DNA from: Pseudonocardia sp.
GTDB lineage: Bacteria > Actinomycetota > Actinomycetes > Mycobacteriales > Pseudonocardiaceae
Assembly: GCA_025869365.1 (NCBI GenBank)
Contig: JAOZVV010000140.1
Location: 1 to 33,057 of the forward strand
Reading direction: 5' to 3'
Length of the DNA: 33,057 nt
The position numbers and the translations under genes were made by a program. Positions 24,365 through 31,461 of the stretch are shown here, piece by piece; position 1 is the first letter of the stretch, and each line of letters starts with the position of its first letter. Below the pieces are notes generated by a model, which searched no databases, was not told the DNA's origin, and worked only from the letters and a program-made list of their open reading frames with translations.

Positions 24365-25237
24365 GTGTCCACCCCTACCGCAGCCCCCACCCGGGAGCAG
24401 CAGCTCGCCCACCTCCGCGACCGGGCCAGGTTCGTCCGCACCGAGACGGTCCGTCTCACGCGGATCGCCGGCGCCGGTCACTACAGCGCGGTGTTCTCCT
24501 GCGCCGAGCTCCTCGCCGTCCTCTACTACGCGCAGCTGCGGCTGGACCCGGCCCGGCCGGACGGCCCCGAGCGGGACCGGTTCGTGATGAGCAAGGGACA
24601 CGCCGCGATCGGCCTGTACCCGGTGCTGGCGGACCTCGGTTTCTTCGACCCGGCCGAGCTGGACACCTACACCCGCCTCGGCAGCGCGTTCGGCGACCAC
24701 CCGGACATGAAGCGGATCCCGGGCGTCGACTTCTCCTCCGGCTCGCTGGGCCACGGGCTGTCGATCTGTGTCGGCATGGCGCTGGCCGGGCGGCTGTCCG
24801 GCCTGGACTCCCGCACGTACTGCCTGCTCGGGGACGCCGAGCTGGCCGAGGGGCAGGTGTGGGAGGCGGCGATGGCCGCGAGCCACTACGGCCTCGGGAA
24901 CCTCGTCGCCGTCGTCGACGCCAACCAGCTCGGGATCGACGGGTTCGTGCGCGACGTCATGGCCACCGAGCCGATCGACGAGCGCTTCGCCGCGTTCGGC
25001 TGGGACACCCGCCGGGTGGACGGGCACGACGTCGGCGCGCTGCTCGACGTCTTCGCCGGGCTCCCGCACTCGGCCACCGGGCGGCCGCAGCTGGTCGTCG
25101 CGGACACGGTCAAGGGCCGCGGCAGCGCGCGCATGGAGCTGAGCCCGGACTGGCACGTCGGCAACCTCGCCGGCGTCGACTACGACGACGTGATGGCCGA
25201 GCTCGCCGCCGGCCTCGCCCCCCGGGAGAGCCGATGA
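24365..25237 (+). CDS. Transketolase N-terminal (TPP-binding) subunit
   Basis: A 290-aa protein equal to the first domain of transketolase. It has the SKGHAAIGLYPVLADLGFF segment, a GSLGHGLSICVGMAL stretch and the TPP/metal motif GDAELAEG (Gly 156, Asp 157) ending in DANQLGIDG. It forms one enzyme with the next gene product, as in other split transketolases. It transfers a two-carbon ketol unit between sugar phosphates. Start GTG 24365 has AAGGAG upstream; the gene begins 13 bp after the amidase-like gene and overlaps the next by 4 bp. Confidence 0.92.
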   Translation: MSTPTAAPTREQQLAHLRDRARFVRTETVRLTRIAGAGHYSAVFSCAELLAVLYYAQLRLDPARPDGPERDRFVMSKGHAAIGLYPVLADLGFFDPAELDTYTRLGSAFGDHPDMKRIPGVDFSSGSLGHGLSICVGMALAGRLSGLDSRTYCLLGDAELAEGQVWEAAMAASHYGLGNLVAVVDANQLGIDGFVRDVMATEPIDERFAAFGWDTRRVDGHDVGALLDVFAGLPHSATGRPQLVVADTVKGRGSARMELSPDWHVGNLAGVDYDDVMAELAAGLAPRESR

Positions 25238-26274
25238 GCACGGATACGCAGGACCAGTCGGAGATCTTCAACGGCACCGCGTCCGTCGGGTTGCGGGACG
25301 CCCGGTCCGTCGACGGCACGGACACCCGCGCGATCCCCGCGTTCGTCTTCGGCGAGGAGCTGGCGGACCTCGCGGACCAGGACCCCCGCATCGTCGTGCT
25401 GACCGCGGACCTCGGCCGCTCGAACAGGGCGACGGACTTCGCCGCCCGGCACCCGCAGCGGTTCGTCAACGCCGGCATCGCCGAGAAGAACATGATCACG
25501 ATGGCGGCGGGCATGGCGTCCTGCGGCTACATCCCGTTCGCGGCGACCTTCGGGGCGTTCGCCGCGCTGCTCGGCGCGGAGCAGATCCGGACGGACTGCG
25601 CCTACCCGAACATGCCGGTCCGGGTCGTCGGGCACCACTCCGGCATGTCCATGGGCTTCTACGGCACCAGCCACCACAGCCTGGAGGACCTCGCGATGAT
25701 GCGCAGCATCGCGGACCTCACGGTGGTGTGCGCGACGGACGCCCAGCACCTCCGCGCGGTGCTGCGCCTCGCCCTGGAGCACCCGGGCGCGATGTACATC
25801 CGGCTCGGCCGCGGGCGCGATCCCGAGGTCTACGGCGAGGTCCCCGATCTCGTGCTCGGCCGCGCGGAGACCGTCCGGGACGGCGCGGACCTCACGATCG
25901 TCACCACCGGCTCGGAGGTGCACCCGGCGCTGCAGGCCGCGGAGGCGCTGGCCGCCGACGGGATCGAGGCCCGCGTGCTGGACATGTGGACCGTCTCGCC
26001 GCTCGACCGCGACGCCGTCCTGGACGCCGCCCGCAGCACCGGCGCGGTCCTCACCGTCGAGGAGGCGAACGTGACGGGCGGCCTGGGCTCCGCGGTCGCC
26101 GAATGCCTGTCCGACGCCGGGATCGCCGTCCCGTTCCGCCGCCACGGCGTGCCGGACGAGCACGTGCCCGTCGGCCCGCCCGCCGCGCTCTACGCCCACT
26201 ACCGGCTCGACGGGCCCGGCATCGCCGACGTCGCCCGCGAGCTGCTCGCCACCAGCAGGGGGACCTCCTCATGA
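25234..26274 (+). CDS. Transketolase C-terminal subunit
   Basis: A 346-aa protein holding the Pyr and C-terminal transketolase domains. The conserved glutamate that activates TPP lies in NAGIAEKNMITMAAG; YIPFAATFGAF and SHHSLEDLAMMRSIADLTV follow family patterns. The first ~30 residues are an extra polar tail not needed for the fold. ATG 25234 overlaps the N-terminal subunit stop (ATGA) and its stop overlaps the aminotransferase start (ATGA). Being catabolic and separate from any pentose-phosphate genes, it likely handles a pathway-specific ketose or an amine-derived fragment. Confidence 0.92.
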   Translation: MSTDTQDQSEIFNGTASVGLRDARSVDGTDTRAIPAFVFGEELADLADQDPRIVVLTADLGRSNRATDFAARHPQRFVNAGIAEKNMITMAAGMASCGYIPFAATFGAFAALLGAEQIRTDCAYPNMPVRVVGHHSGMSMGFYGTSHHSLEDLAMMRSIADLTVVCATDAQHLRAVLRLALEHPGAMYIRLGRGRDPEVYGEVPDLVLGRAETVRDGADLTIVTTGSEVHPALQAAEALAADGIEARVLDMWTVSPLDRDAVLDAARSTGAVLTVEEANVTGGLGSAVAECLSDAGIAVPFRRHGVPDEHVPVGPPAALYAHYRLDGPGIADVARELLATSRGTSS

Positions 26275-27500
26275 CCGCCGTGACACCCACACTCGGCGAG
26301 CGCGAGCTCGCGCTGCGCGACCGGGCCCGCGCCGTCATCCCCGGCGGGATGTACGGGCACATGAACGTCGCCGCGTTCTCCACGGCGCACCCGCAGTTCA
26401 TGGTCTCGGGCGACGGGTGCCGGGTCACCGACGCCGACGGCCGGGACTACCTCGACCTGATGTGCGGCTGGGGCCCGGTCGTCCTCGGCCACCGCCACCC
26501 CGGCGTGACCGCGGCGGTGGTCGAGCAGCTCGGGCGCGGGGACTGCCTGGACGGCACCAGCCCTGTCGCCGTCGACTTCGCCGAGCTGCTCGTGGACACG
26601 ATCCCGTCCGCGGACTGGGCGATGTTCTGCAAGAACGGCTCCGACGCCACGACGACCTGCGTCACCACCGCACGCGCCGCCACCGGGAAACGCAAGATCC
26701 TCGTCGCGAACGGCGCCTACCACGGTGCCGTGCCCTGGTGCTCGCTGCGCGGCGCCGGCGTCACGGACGAGGACCAGGCCCATCTCGTGCACTACGAGTA
26801 CAACGACCTGGCCTCCGCCGAGGCCGCCGCCGCCGAGGCGGGCGACGACCTCGCGGCGATCCTGGTCTGCCCGATGCGCCACGACATCAAGCGGGACCAG
26901 GAGCTGGCGGACCCGGCCTTCGCCCGCGGGCTTCGTGCGCTCGCGGACCGGACCGGCGCCGTCCTGATCCTCGACGACGTCCGCTGCGGGTTCCGCCTCG
27001 ACCTCGGGGGCAGCTGGGAGCCCCTCGGCGTCCGCCCGGACCTGACCGCCTGGTCCAAGGCCATCGCCAACGGGCAGGCGCTCGGCGCCGTCACCGGGAT
27101 CGACGGCCTGCGCGATGCCACCCGCTCGATCTACGTGACGGGGTCGTTCTGGTACGCCGCGGTGCCGCTCGCCGCCGGGTTCGCGACCCTGACCGAGCTG
27201 CGGAAGGGCACCGCGCTGCCGGACATGGCCCGCACCGGGGCCCGGCTGCGCGACGGCCTCGCCCGGCAGGCCGTGGCGCACGGGTTCGAGATCCGGCAGA
27301 CGGGCCCGGTGCAGATGCCGATGCTCTCCTTCGCCGGGGACGAGGACTTCCGCCTGGTCACCGCCTGGGCCGAGGCCGCCGTCGAGCGCGGGGTGTACCT
27401 GCACCCCTGGCACAACTGGTTCCTCTCCGCGGCGCACACCGACGCCGACATCGACGACGTCCTGACCCGCACGGACGAGGCCTTCGCCGCAGTGCGGTGA
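26271..27500 (+). CDS. Class III aminotransferase (glutamate-1-semialdehyde aminomutase-like)
   Basis: A 409-aa PLP enzyme. Family landmarks: VIPGGMYGHMNV near the N-terminus as in GSA aminomutases, the FCKNGSDATTTCV phosphate-site motif, LILDDVRCGFR with the PLP-ring aspartate, and the Schiff-base lysine at residue 263 (AWSKAIANG). GSA aminomutases proper have hem genes as neighbours; here it is the last gene of the amide/transketolase operon, so it more likely transaminates an amino sugar or an amino-aldehyde. Start ATG 26271, with AGGGGGA upstream, overlaps the transketolase stop by 4 bp. A long hairpin follows. Confidence 0.9.
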   Translation: MTAVTPTLGERELALRDRARAVIPGGMYGHMNVAAFSTAHPQFMVSGDGCRVTDADGRDYLDLMCGWGPVVLGHRHPGVTAAVVEQLGRGDCLDGTSPVAVDFAELLVDTIPSADWAMFCKNGSDATTTCVTTARAATGKRKILVANGAYHGAVPWCSLRGAGVTDEDQAHLVHYEYNDLASAEAAAAEAGDDLAAILVCPMRHDIKRDQELADPAFARGLRALADRTGAVLILDDVRCGFRLDLGGSWEPLGVRPDLTAWSKAIANGQALGAVTGIDGLRDATRSIYVTGSFWYAAVPLAAGFATLTELRKGTALPDMARTGARLRDGLARQAVAHGFEIRQTGPVQMPMLSFAGDEDFRLVTAWAEAAVERGVYLHPWHNWFLSAAHTDADIDDVLTRTDEAFAAVR

Positions 27501-27527
27501 GCCGCGCCGTCGGGGACGGGTGAGACG

Positions 27528-27592
27528 TCGCCGAGTTCGACACCACAGTGGTCCGCGACCCGGTCGGACCATCCTGGTGTCGAACTCGGCGA
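27528..27592. terminator. Long perfect hairpin after the aminotransferase gene
   Basis: TCGCCGAGTTCGACACCA (27528-27545) pairs perfectly with 27575-27592 over 18 bp. After a 3-base mismatch, TGGTCCG (27549-27555) pairs with CGGACCA (27565-27571), with a 9-base loop. It starts 28 bp after the stop codon, has no T-run, and is symmetric, so it may terminate transcription from either side. A dispersed palindromic repeat element is an alternative. Confidence 0.65.
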
Positions 27593-27674
27593 CCGCGAAT
27601 CGGAAGGGTGGCGTCGGAGGGTCCAGGAGAATTCGTGCTATACGGAAGGGCGCCGGGATGGCAGGGTCCGTTCC

Positions 27675-29069
27675 GTGGATGCACACGAGGTCAGGCAGGC
27701 CTTCGTCGATCTGCTGGTCGAACGCGGACACGTCCTCATAACCCGTTCCCCGTTGGTTCTCCGGGACGATCCCACGACGTTGTTCACCGGTAGCGGTATG
27801 CAACCACTGCTCCCCTATCTCCTCGGTGCCGACCATCCGGACGGCACCCGCCTGTGCGACGTCCAGCCCTGTCTGCGCGCGCAGGACATGGACGATGTCG
27901 GGGACAACCGGCACACCACGTTCTTCGAGATGCTCGGCAACTGGAGCCTCGGGGACTACTCCAAGGCCGAGCAGATCCCGTTGGTGTGGCACTTCCTCAC
28001 CGATGTCGTCGGGCTGGAACCGGACCGCATCTATGTCAGCGCGTTCATCGGCGACCCGGAACGCGGCATTCCGCGGGACGACGAGAGTGCGGCGATCTGG
28101 AAGCGGCTCTTCATCGAGAAGGGGATCAGTTCCGACTCGATCGACCTGGGCACCGAGGAACACGGCAACGAGGTCGGGAACGGCGGCGCGCGCATCGCCT
28201 TCTACGGGCACAAGAACTGGTGGAGCCGCGCCGGCGGCCCGGACGCGATGCCGGTGGGGGATCCCGGCGGGCCGGACTCCGAGATCTTCTACCACTTCCC
28301 CCAGGTGGAGCACGACACGCGCTTCGGGAGGTTCCCCCACCAGAACTCGGACGGCGGCCAGTACCTCGAGATCGGCAACTCGGTCTTCATGATGTTCCGC
28401 AGGACCGAGGACGGGTTCGCCGAACTGCCGCGACACAACGTGGACTTCGGCGGCGGCCTGGAACGCATCGCGGCCGCCTCCGTCGACAGCCCGGACGTCT
28501 ACCGGATCAGCCTGCTCCGGCCCACGGTCGAGCGGCTCGAGGAGCTCTCCGGGAAGTCCTACGAGGACGCCACCGTCGCGATGCGCGTGGTGACGGACCA
28601 CCTGCGGGCGGCGACGTTCCTCGCCGCGGACGGCGTCCGGCCCGGGAACCACGCCCAGGGCTACGTCATGCGCCGGCTCGTGCGCCGTGCGGTCCGGTTC
28701 GCCCTGGATCTCGGCCTGACCGAGGGCGTCGCCCAGCACATCGTGCCGACCGTGGCCCGCACCTACGCCGGGGTCTACCCGGAGGTCGCCGAGAACGAGG
28801 CCGCCATCATCGCCGTCCTGCAGAAGGAGGAGAAGGCCTTCGCCCGCACCATGCGCAAGGGGCTGCGGCTGCTCCGCAAGCTCGGGGCGGGCGGCGCCGT
28901 GGTCGGCGGGGCAGGCCTGTTCGAGCTCCACGACACCTTCGGCATGCCGATCGAGCTCAGCGTCGAGGAGGCCGCCCGGCTGGACCTCGTGCTCGACCCG
29001 GGATGGCGGGCCGAGTACGACGCGCTGCTCGAGCAGCAGCAGGCCCGGTCCCGCGCGAGCCAGCGCTGA
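27675..29069 (+). CDS. Stand-alone alanyl-tRNA synthetase catalytic/recognition fragment
   Basis: A 464-aa AlaRS paralogue. It has class II motif 1 (ITRSPLVLRDDPTTLF), motif 2 (CLRAQDM, then HTTFFEMLGNWSLGDYSK), motif 3 (GGGLERIAA) and the tRNA-recognition helices (DHLRAATFLAADG, GYVMRRLVRRAVRF). By alignment from memory, the E. coli residues that read G3:U70 (Asn303, Asp400) correspond to Asn 325 and Asp 420; both are kept. It ends just after this region. The editing and C-Ala domains (about 400 more residues) are absent, not broken off by a frameshift. Start GTG 27675 fits the family N-terminus. The first ~40 codons use more A/T-ending codons than neighbours. It should activate alanine and charge an acceptor helix without proofreading. 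A rhomboid-like gene follows after 41 bp. Confidence 0.9.
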   Translation: MDAHEVRQAFVDLLVERGHVLITRSPLVLRDDPTTLFTGSGMQPLLPYLLGADHPDGTRLCDVQPCLRAQDMDDVGDNRHTTFFEMLGNWSLGDYSKAEQIPLVWHFLTDVVGLEPDRIYVSAFIGDPERGIPRDDESAAIWKRLFIEKGISSDSIDLGTEEHGNEVGNGGARIAFYGHKNWWSRAGGPDAMPVGDPGGPDSEIFYHFPQVEHDTRFGRFPHQNSDGGQYLEIGNSVFMMFRRTEDGFAELPRHNVDFGGGLERIAAASVDSPDVYRISLLRPTVERLEELSGKSYEDATVAMRVVTDHLRAATFLAADGVRPGNHAQGYVMRRLVRRAVRFALDLGLTEGVAQHIVPTVARTYAGVYPEVAENEAAIIAVLQKEEKAFARTMRKGLRLLRKLGAGGAVVGGAGLFELHDTFGMPIELSVEEAARLDLVLDPGWRAEYDALLEQQQARSRASQR

Positions 29070-29110
29070 CCGGCCAGGCGCCGCCCGCCGGCGGGCGGGC
29101 GTCCCTGCCG

Positions 29111-29905
29111 GTGCGACGGCTGCCGTTCACCTCGGCCATCGTCGTCGTCATGCTCGTGGTCGGGGTGGCCACCCGAGCCCTCTGGCGTCCCGCGGAGGAC
29201 GCCTCCTGGTACCCGGCCGTCGCCTACGGGCTGCCCTCGTTCGCCGAGGATCGGTGGTGGACGCTGCTGACCGGCCCGTTCCTCGCCATCGTCCCCCTGG
29301 CCTACCTGGCCATGACGGGGAGTTTCGCCCTGTTCGTCGGGGCGGCGGAGTGGGTCCTCGGCACGCGGCGCGCAGCCGTCGTCGCGGTCGTCGGGCAGGT
29401 CGGCGCGGTGCTCCTGTCCGCCGGCATCCTGCTCGCCCTGCGCGAGGTCTGGGACTGGGCCGCCGCGGTGGGCACGCTGATCGACGTCGGGTTCTCCGCC
29501 GGCTCCATGGCGTCGATCGCGCTGATCAGCGCCCTGCTCCGGCCGCCGTGGCGGCTCCGGGCCCGCCTCGTGATCGCCCTCTACGTCGTCGGGTCGTTCG
29601 TGTTCCTCGGCTCGCTCGCCGATCTCGAACACCTCGTCGCGGGCGGGCTCGTCCTCGCCGCCGCGCCCTGGCTGGACCGCCGCATGCACGGCCCGCCGGC
29701 CCGACCGACGTCGGCCCGCGAACGGACCCGCCTGGGACTCTGCGCCCTCGGCGTGGCGGTCCTCGCCGGGCTCGCGCTCGGCCGGTTCCTCCCGGCCGCC
29801 GGCCCGGTCGGCGACACCGCACACGCCGGCGCGATGTGGACCGGGATCGCCGTCACGACCCTGGGCGCACCCGTACTCGCCGGAGCCCTGCGCCGCCGCG
29901 GTTGA
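29111..29905 (+). CDS. Rhomboid-like polytopic membrane protein
   Basis: A 264-aa protein with about seven hydrophobic helices, starting LPFTSAIVVVMLVVGV. The pattern (WYPAVAYGLPSFAEDRWWTLLTGPF, ALFVGAAEWVLGTRRA, VGFSAGSMASIAL, LADLEHLVAGGLVL) matches the rhomboid-like membrane region found at the N-terminus of actinobacterial LysX/MprF-type lysyl-phosphatidylglycerol synthases, here without a DUF2156 transferase domain. A rhomboid-type dyad is conceivable: Ser 129 in GFSAG and His 174 in EHLVAGG. GTG 29111 is the first credible start after the AlaRS-like stop; the frame is open back into that gene. Co-transcription with the AlaRS-like gene suggests a membrane partner for alanine charging; that is inference. 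Confidence 0.75.
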   Translation: MRRLPFTSAIVVVMLVVGVATRALWRPAEDASWYPAVAYGLPSFAEDRWWTLLTGPFLAIVPLAYLAMTGSFALFVGAAEWVLGTRRAAVVAVVGQVGAVLLSAGILLALREVWDWAAAVGTLIDVGFSAGSMASIALISALLRPPWRLRARLVIALYVVGSFVFLGSLADLEHLVAGGLVLAAAPWLDRRMHGPPARPTSARERTRLGLCALGVAVLAGLALGRFLPAAGPVGDTAHAGAMWTGIAVTTLGAPVLAGALRRRG

Positions 29906-29948
29906 GGGCCGGCGCGGGAACGAATTGTCCGAGCACAGCGTGGCGAAA

Positions 29949-29980
29949 CCCGGAACCGAATGCATCGAATCGGTTCCGGG
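29949..29980. terminator. Hairpin terminator next to the tRNA-like RNA
   Basis: CCCGGAACCGA (29949-29959) and TCGGTTCCGGG (29970-29980) form a perfect 11-bp stem with a 10-base loop. On the minus strand the stem begins eight bases after the encoded CCA of the tRNA-like RNA and is followed by TTTCG, as expected for a terminator of that RNA. It also lies 43 bp after the rhomboid-like gene on the plus strand. Confidence 0.7.
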
Positions 29981-29988
29981 CTCGACAG

Positions 29989-30042
29989 TGGTGGAGGACT
30001 CAGGAATTGAACCTGACAAGGCGCCCCGAGTGCGCATCCCCC
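29989..30042 (-). ncRNA. 54-nt tRNA-like minihelix with G3:U70 and encoded CCA
   Basis: Read on the minus strand from 30042: GGGGGAT (1-7), an arm GCGC-ACTCGGG-GCGC (30035-30021), CTTG, a T arm TCAGG-TTCAATT-CCTGA (30016-30000), GTCCTCC (66-72), A73 and CCA (29991-29989). The acceptor pairs at all seven positions, with G3:U70 and a U7:G66 wobble; the 3' end CTCCACCA is the same as in tRNA-Ala and tmRNA. The T loop fits TTCRANY. The short arm's loop starts with A and contains GG, like a D loop that could dock on the T loop. There is no anticodon arm. A terminator follows. It lies 45 nt after a minus-strand gene, in an AlaRS-like/aspartate decarboxylase locus. It could instead be a 3' remnant of a tRNA left by integration. 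Confidence 0.5.
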
Positions 30043-30086
30043 CGTGATCACTCCTGCGGAGTGGGGAGAACTTAACCGACCGAGTT

Positions 30087-31259
30087 CTACGAGTGCAAGG
30101 GCCCGATCGCGGATCGTCGCGGCGGACCGGGGATCTCTCCGTCCATCGTGGTCCGGGAATCACGGGTGCGTGACCGGGCGTGCGCAGCCGGATCGAATCG
30201 GGTGAGATAACGCCGGTAGAGCGCGAGCAGCGCGAGCTCGACGACCACGACGACGACCACCAGTTCCGCGTCGACGTAGCCGAGGGCGACGTTGACGACC
30301 GCCAGCCCGAGAACCAGCCCGATCTTCCCGGCCCGGACGCCGAACCGGTCCCGTCCCAGCACCAGGGCCCCCGCGGAGAGCAGGAGGAGGATGCCGACCG
30401 CAGCCTCCCCCGCGGACGCCACCACCAACGCCGGCGCGTGGTCACCGAGCACCGATGCCCCGTCGAGCACGATCCGCGCGTCGGGGTCGCCCGATCCGAG
30501 GGCCACCAGGATCACGAGCCCGAGCAGGGACGACAGGCCCACCGCCAGCGCCCCCACGATCAGCACGAGCCGGTGCACCCAGCGCCGGAACAACGTCCGC
30601 TCCAGGCGGGCCAGGGCCGCCAGGGACCGCCCGAAGCGGGGCGGTGCCTCCTCGACGGCGGCGCCCTCCACGACCGGGCGCAGGCCCACGCCGAGTGCTC
30701 GGAGCTCCGCCTGCGGCGCCGCCTCCAGCTCCGCGACGCCCTGCAGCAACTCGGCCCGGTCCGCGGGCCGGAGCGGTCCCTCCGCGAGGGCCTTGAGCTG
30801 CACCACGACGGTGTGCACGAGGGTGCGGGGATCGTCCAGCCGCGCGCGCCGGGCCAGCAGCGCGACCATCAGGACGGCCAGGAAGGCGACGTAGATGATC
30901 GGTGCGGCCAGCGGGGTGAAGTAGTCGTTGCGGGCGGTGATGAACTTGCCGACCTCGTCCACGAACAGCCCGGACCCGACCCCCACCAGGACCGCGGTCA
31001 GCGGCTGGACCCACCGGTTGCTCCACAGCAGGGTGAGAACGCCGGCGACGGTCAGCAGCAGGCCGCCCCAGAGCGCGTGGGCCAGGTGGTACTCGCCGCC
31101 ACCGATCTGCGGGTATCCGGCGAGTCCCAGGTAGAGCCGGGTCACCACCACGGTCACCCCGAACGAGACGGCGAGCAGCGCCACCCGCTGCGCGCCGTCG
31201 GCGCGGGGCACGGGCGTCCGGCGCCGCGCACGCCCGCCCGCGCGAACCGGTCCGGCCAC
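30087..31259 (-). CDS. Polytopic membrane protein of unknown function
   Basis: About 390 aa with roughly nine hydrophobic helices in two groups, four at the N-terminus and four or five at the C-terminus, split by a soluble linker (about residues 160-240, RPADRAELLQGVAELEA). The segment GSGLFVDEVGKFITARNDYF is a conserved signature I know only from hypothetical actinobacterial membrane proteins. Start is uncertain. I favour GTG 31259: codons upstream of it (to ATG 31322) end in A/T unusually often, and TATTTT seven bases upstream of the GTG would give a leaderless transcript. The tRNA-like RNA lies 45 nt beyond the stop and could be processed from this mRNA's 3' end. Confidence 0.7.
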   Translation of the reverse strand: MAGPVRAGGRARRRTPVPRADGAQRVALLAVSFGVTVVVTRLYLGLAGYPQIGGGEYHLAHALWGGLLLTVAGVLTLLWSNRWVQPLTAVLVGVGSGLFVDEVGKFITARNDYFTPLAAPIIYVAFLAVLMVALLARRARLDDPRTLVHTVVVQLKALAEGPLRPADRAELLQGVAELEAAPQAELRALGVGLRPVVEGAAVEEAPPRFGRSLAALARLERTLFRRWVHRLVLIVGALAVGLSSLLGLVILVALGSGDPDARIVLDGASVLGDHAPALVVASAGEAAVGILLLLSAGALVLGRDRFGVRAGKIGLVLGLAVVNVALGYVDAELVVVVVVVELALLALYRRYLTRFDPAAHARSRTRDSRTTMDGEIPGPPRRSAIGPLHS

Positions 31260-31461
31260 GGACCCGAAAATAGCGGACCGTGCGAAATACGCCGTGGTCC
31301 GAATGACGGAATCACCACGCATCCACCGACGGTGGAATCCGCACACGGAGAACACTCTCCACTTATCGATCTTTTCCCGATAATCTTCGGGAGTCGTCGC
31401 GGGGGCCGACGGCCGACCCGGGGAATGGCGAGCCTCGCCGGAAGAAGGAGAGGCGGTCGGG
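31260..31461. promoter_or_regulatory. Divergent promoter region of the aspartate decarboxylase gene
   Basis: About 200 bp between divergent genes, with an A/T-rich core unusual for this DNA. TTATCG (31363-31368) and CGATAA (31378-31383) form a 6-bp inverted repeat; GATAAT at 31379-31384 inside it is a good -10 for the plus strand (no good -35). A regulator binding this repeat would cover the promoter. GGCGAGCCTCGCC lies further downstream at about 31425-31437 as a short palindrome. Confidence 0.45.

Noticed and set aside
24365..26274. 1-deoxyxylulose-5-phosphate synthase or housekeeping transketolase
   Set aside because: The split two-subunit form and overlap with an amidase-like and an aminotransferase gene fit a dedicated catabolic transketolase; no isoprenoid or pentose-phosphate genes are present.
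26271..27500. Calling the class III aminotransferase hemL
   Set aside because: The sequence is GSA-aminomutase-like, but it is translationally coupled to transketolase genes with no haem genes nearby; a catabolic role is likelier.
26199..28931. 910-aa minus-strand open frame over the aminotransferase and AlaRS-like genes
   Set aside because: It is antisense to well-conserved PLP and class II synthetase motifs, spans an intergenic hairpin, and has no recognisable domain.
29989..30042. T-box leader element on the plus strand
   Set aside because: TGGTGG occurs simply as the complement of the CCACCA end; no specifier loop or antiterminator is present and no plus-strand gene follows directly.
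30063..30088. D-arm-like hairpin GAACT...AGTTC just after the membrane protein stop codon
   Set aside because: It contains CGG and GGTTA like a D loop, but the segments before and after it do not form acceptor or anticodon stems; kept only as part of the possible precursor.
29985..30095. Ordinary full-length tRNA gene on the minus strand
   Set aside because: The 3' end is tRNA-like, but no GGAGGAC-type 5' strand exists 65-95 nt upstream, and no 7-base anticodon loop with T33 can be drawn; the only full acceptor complement is the nearby GGGGGAT.
29989..30360. tmRNA (ssrA)
   Set aside because: The 3' end CTCCACCA fits tmRNA, but the upstream 300 bases are the coding region of a membrane protein and no tag reading frame or pseudoknots are seen.
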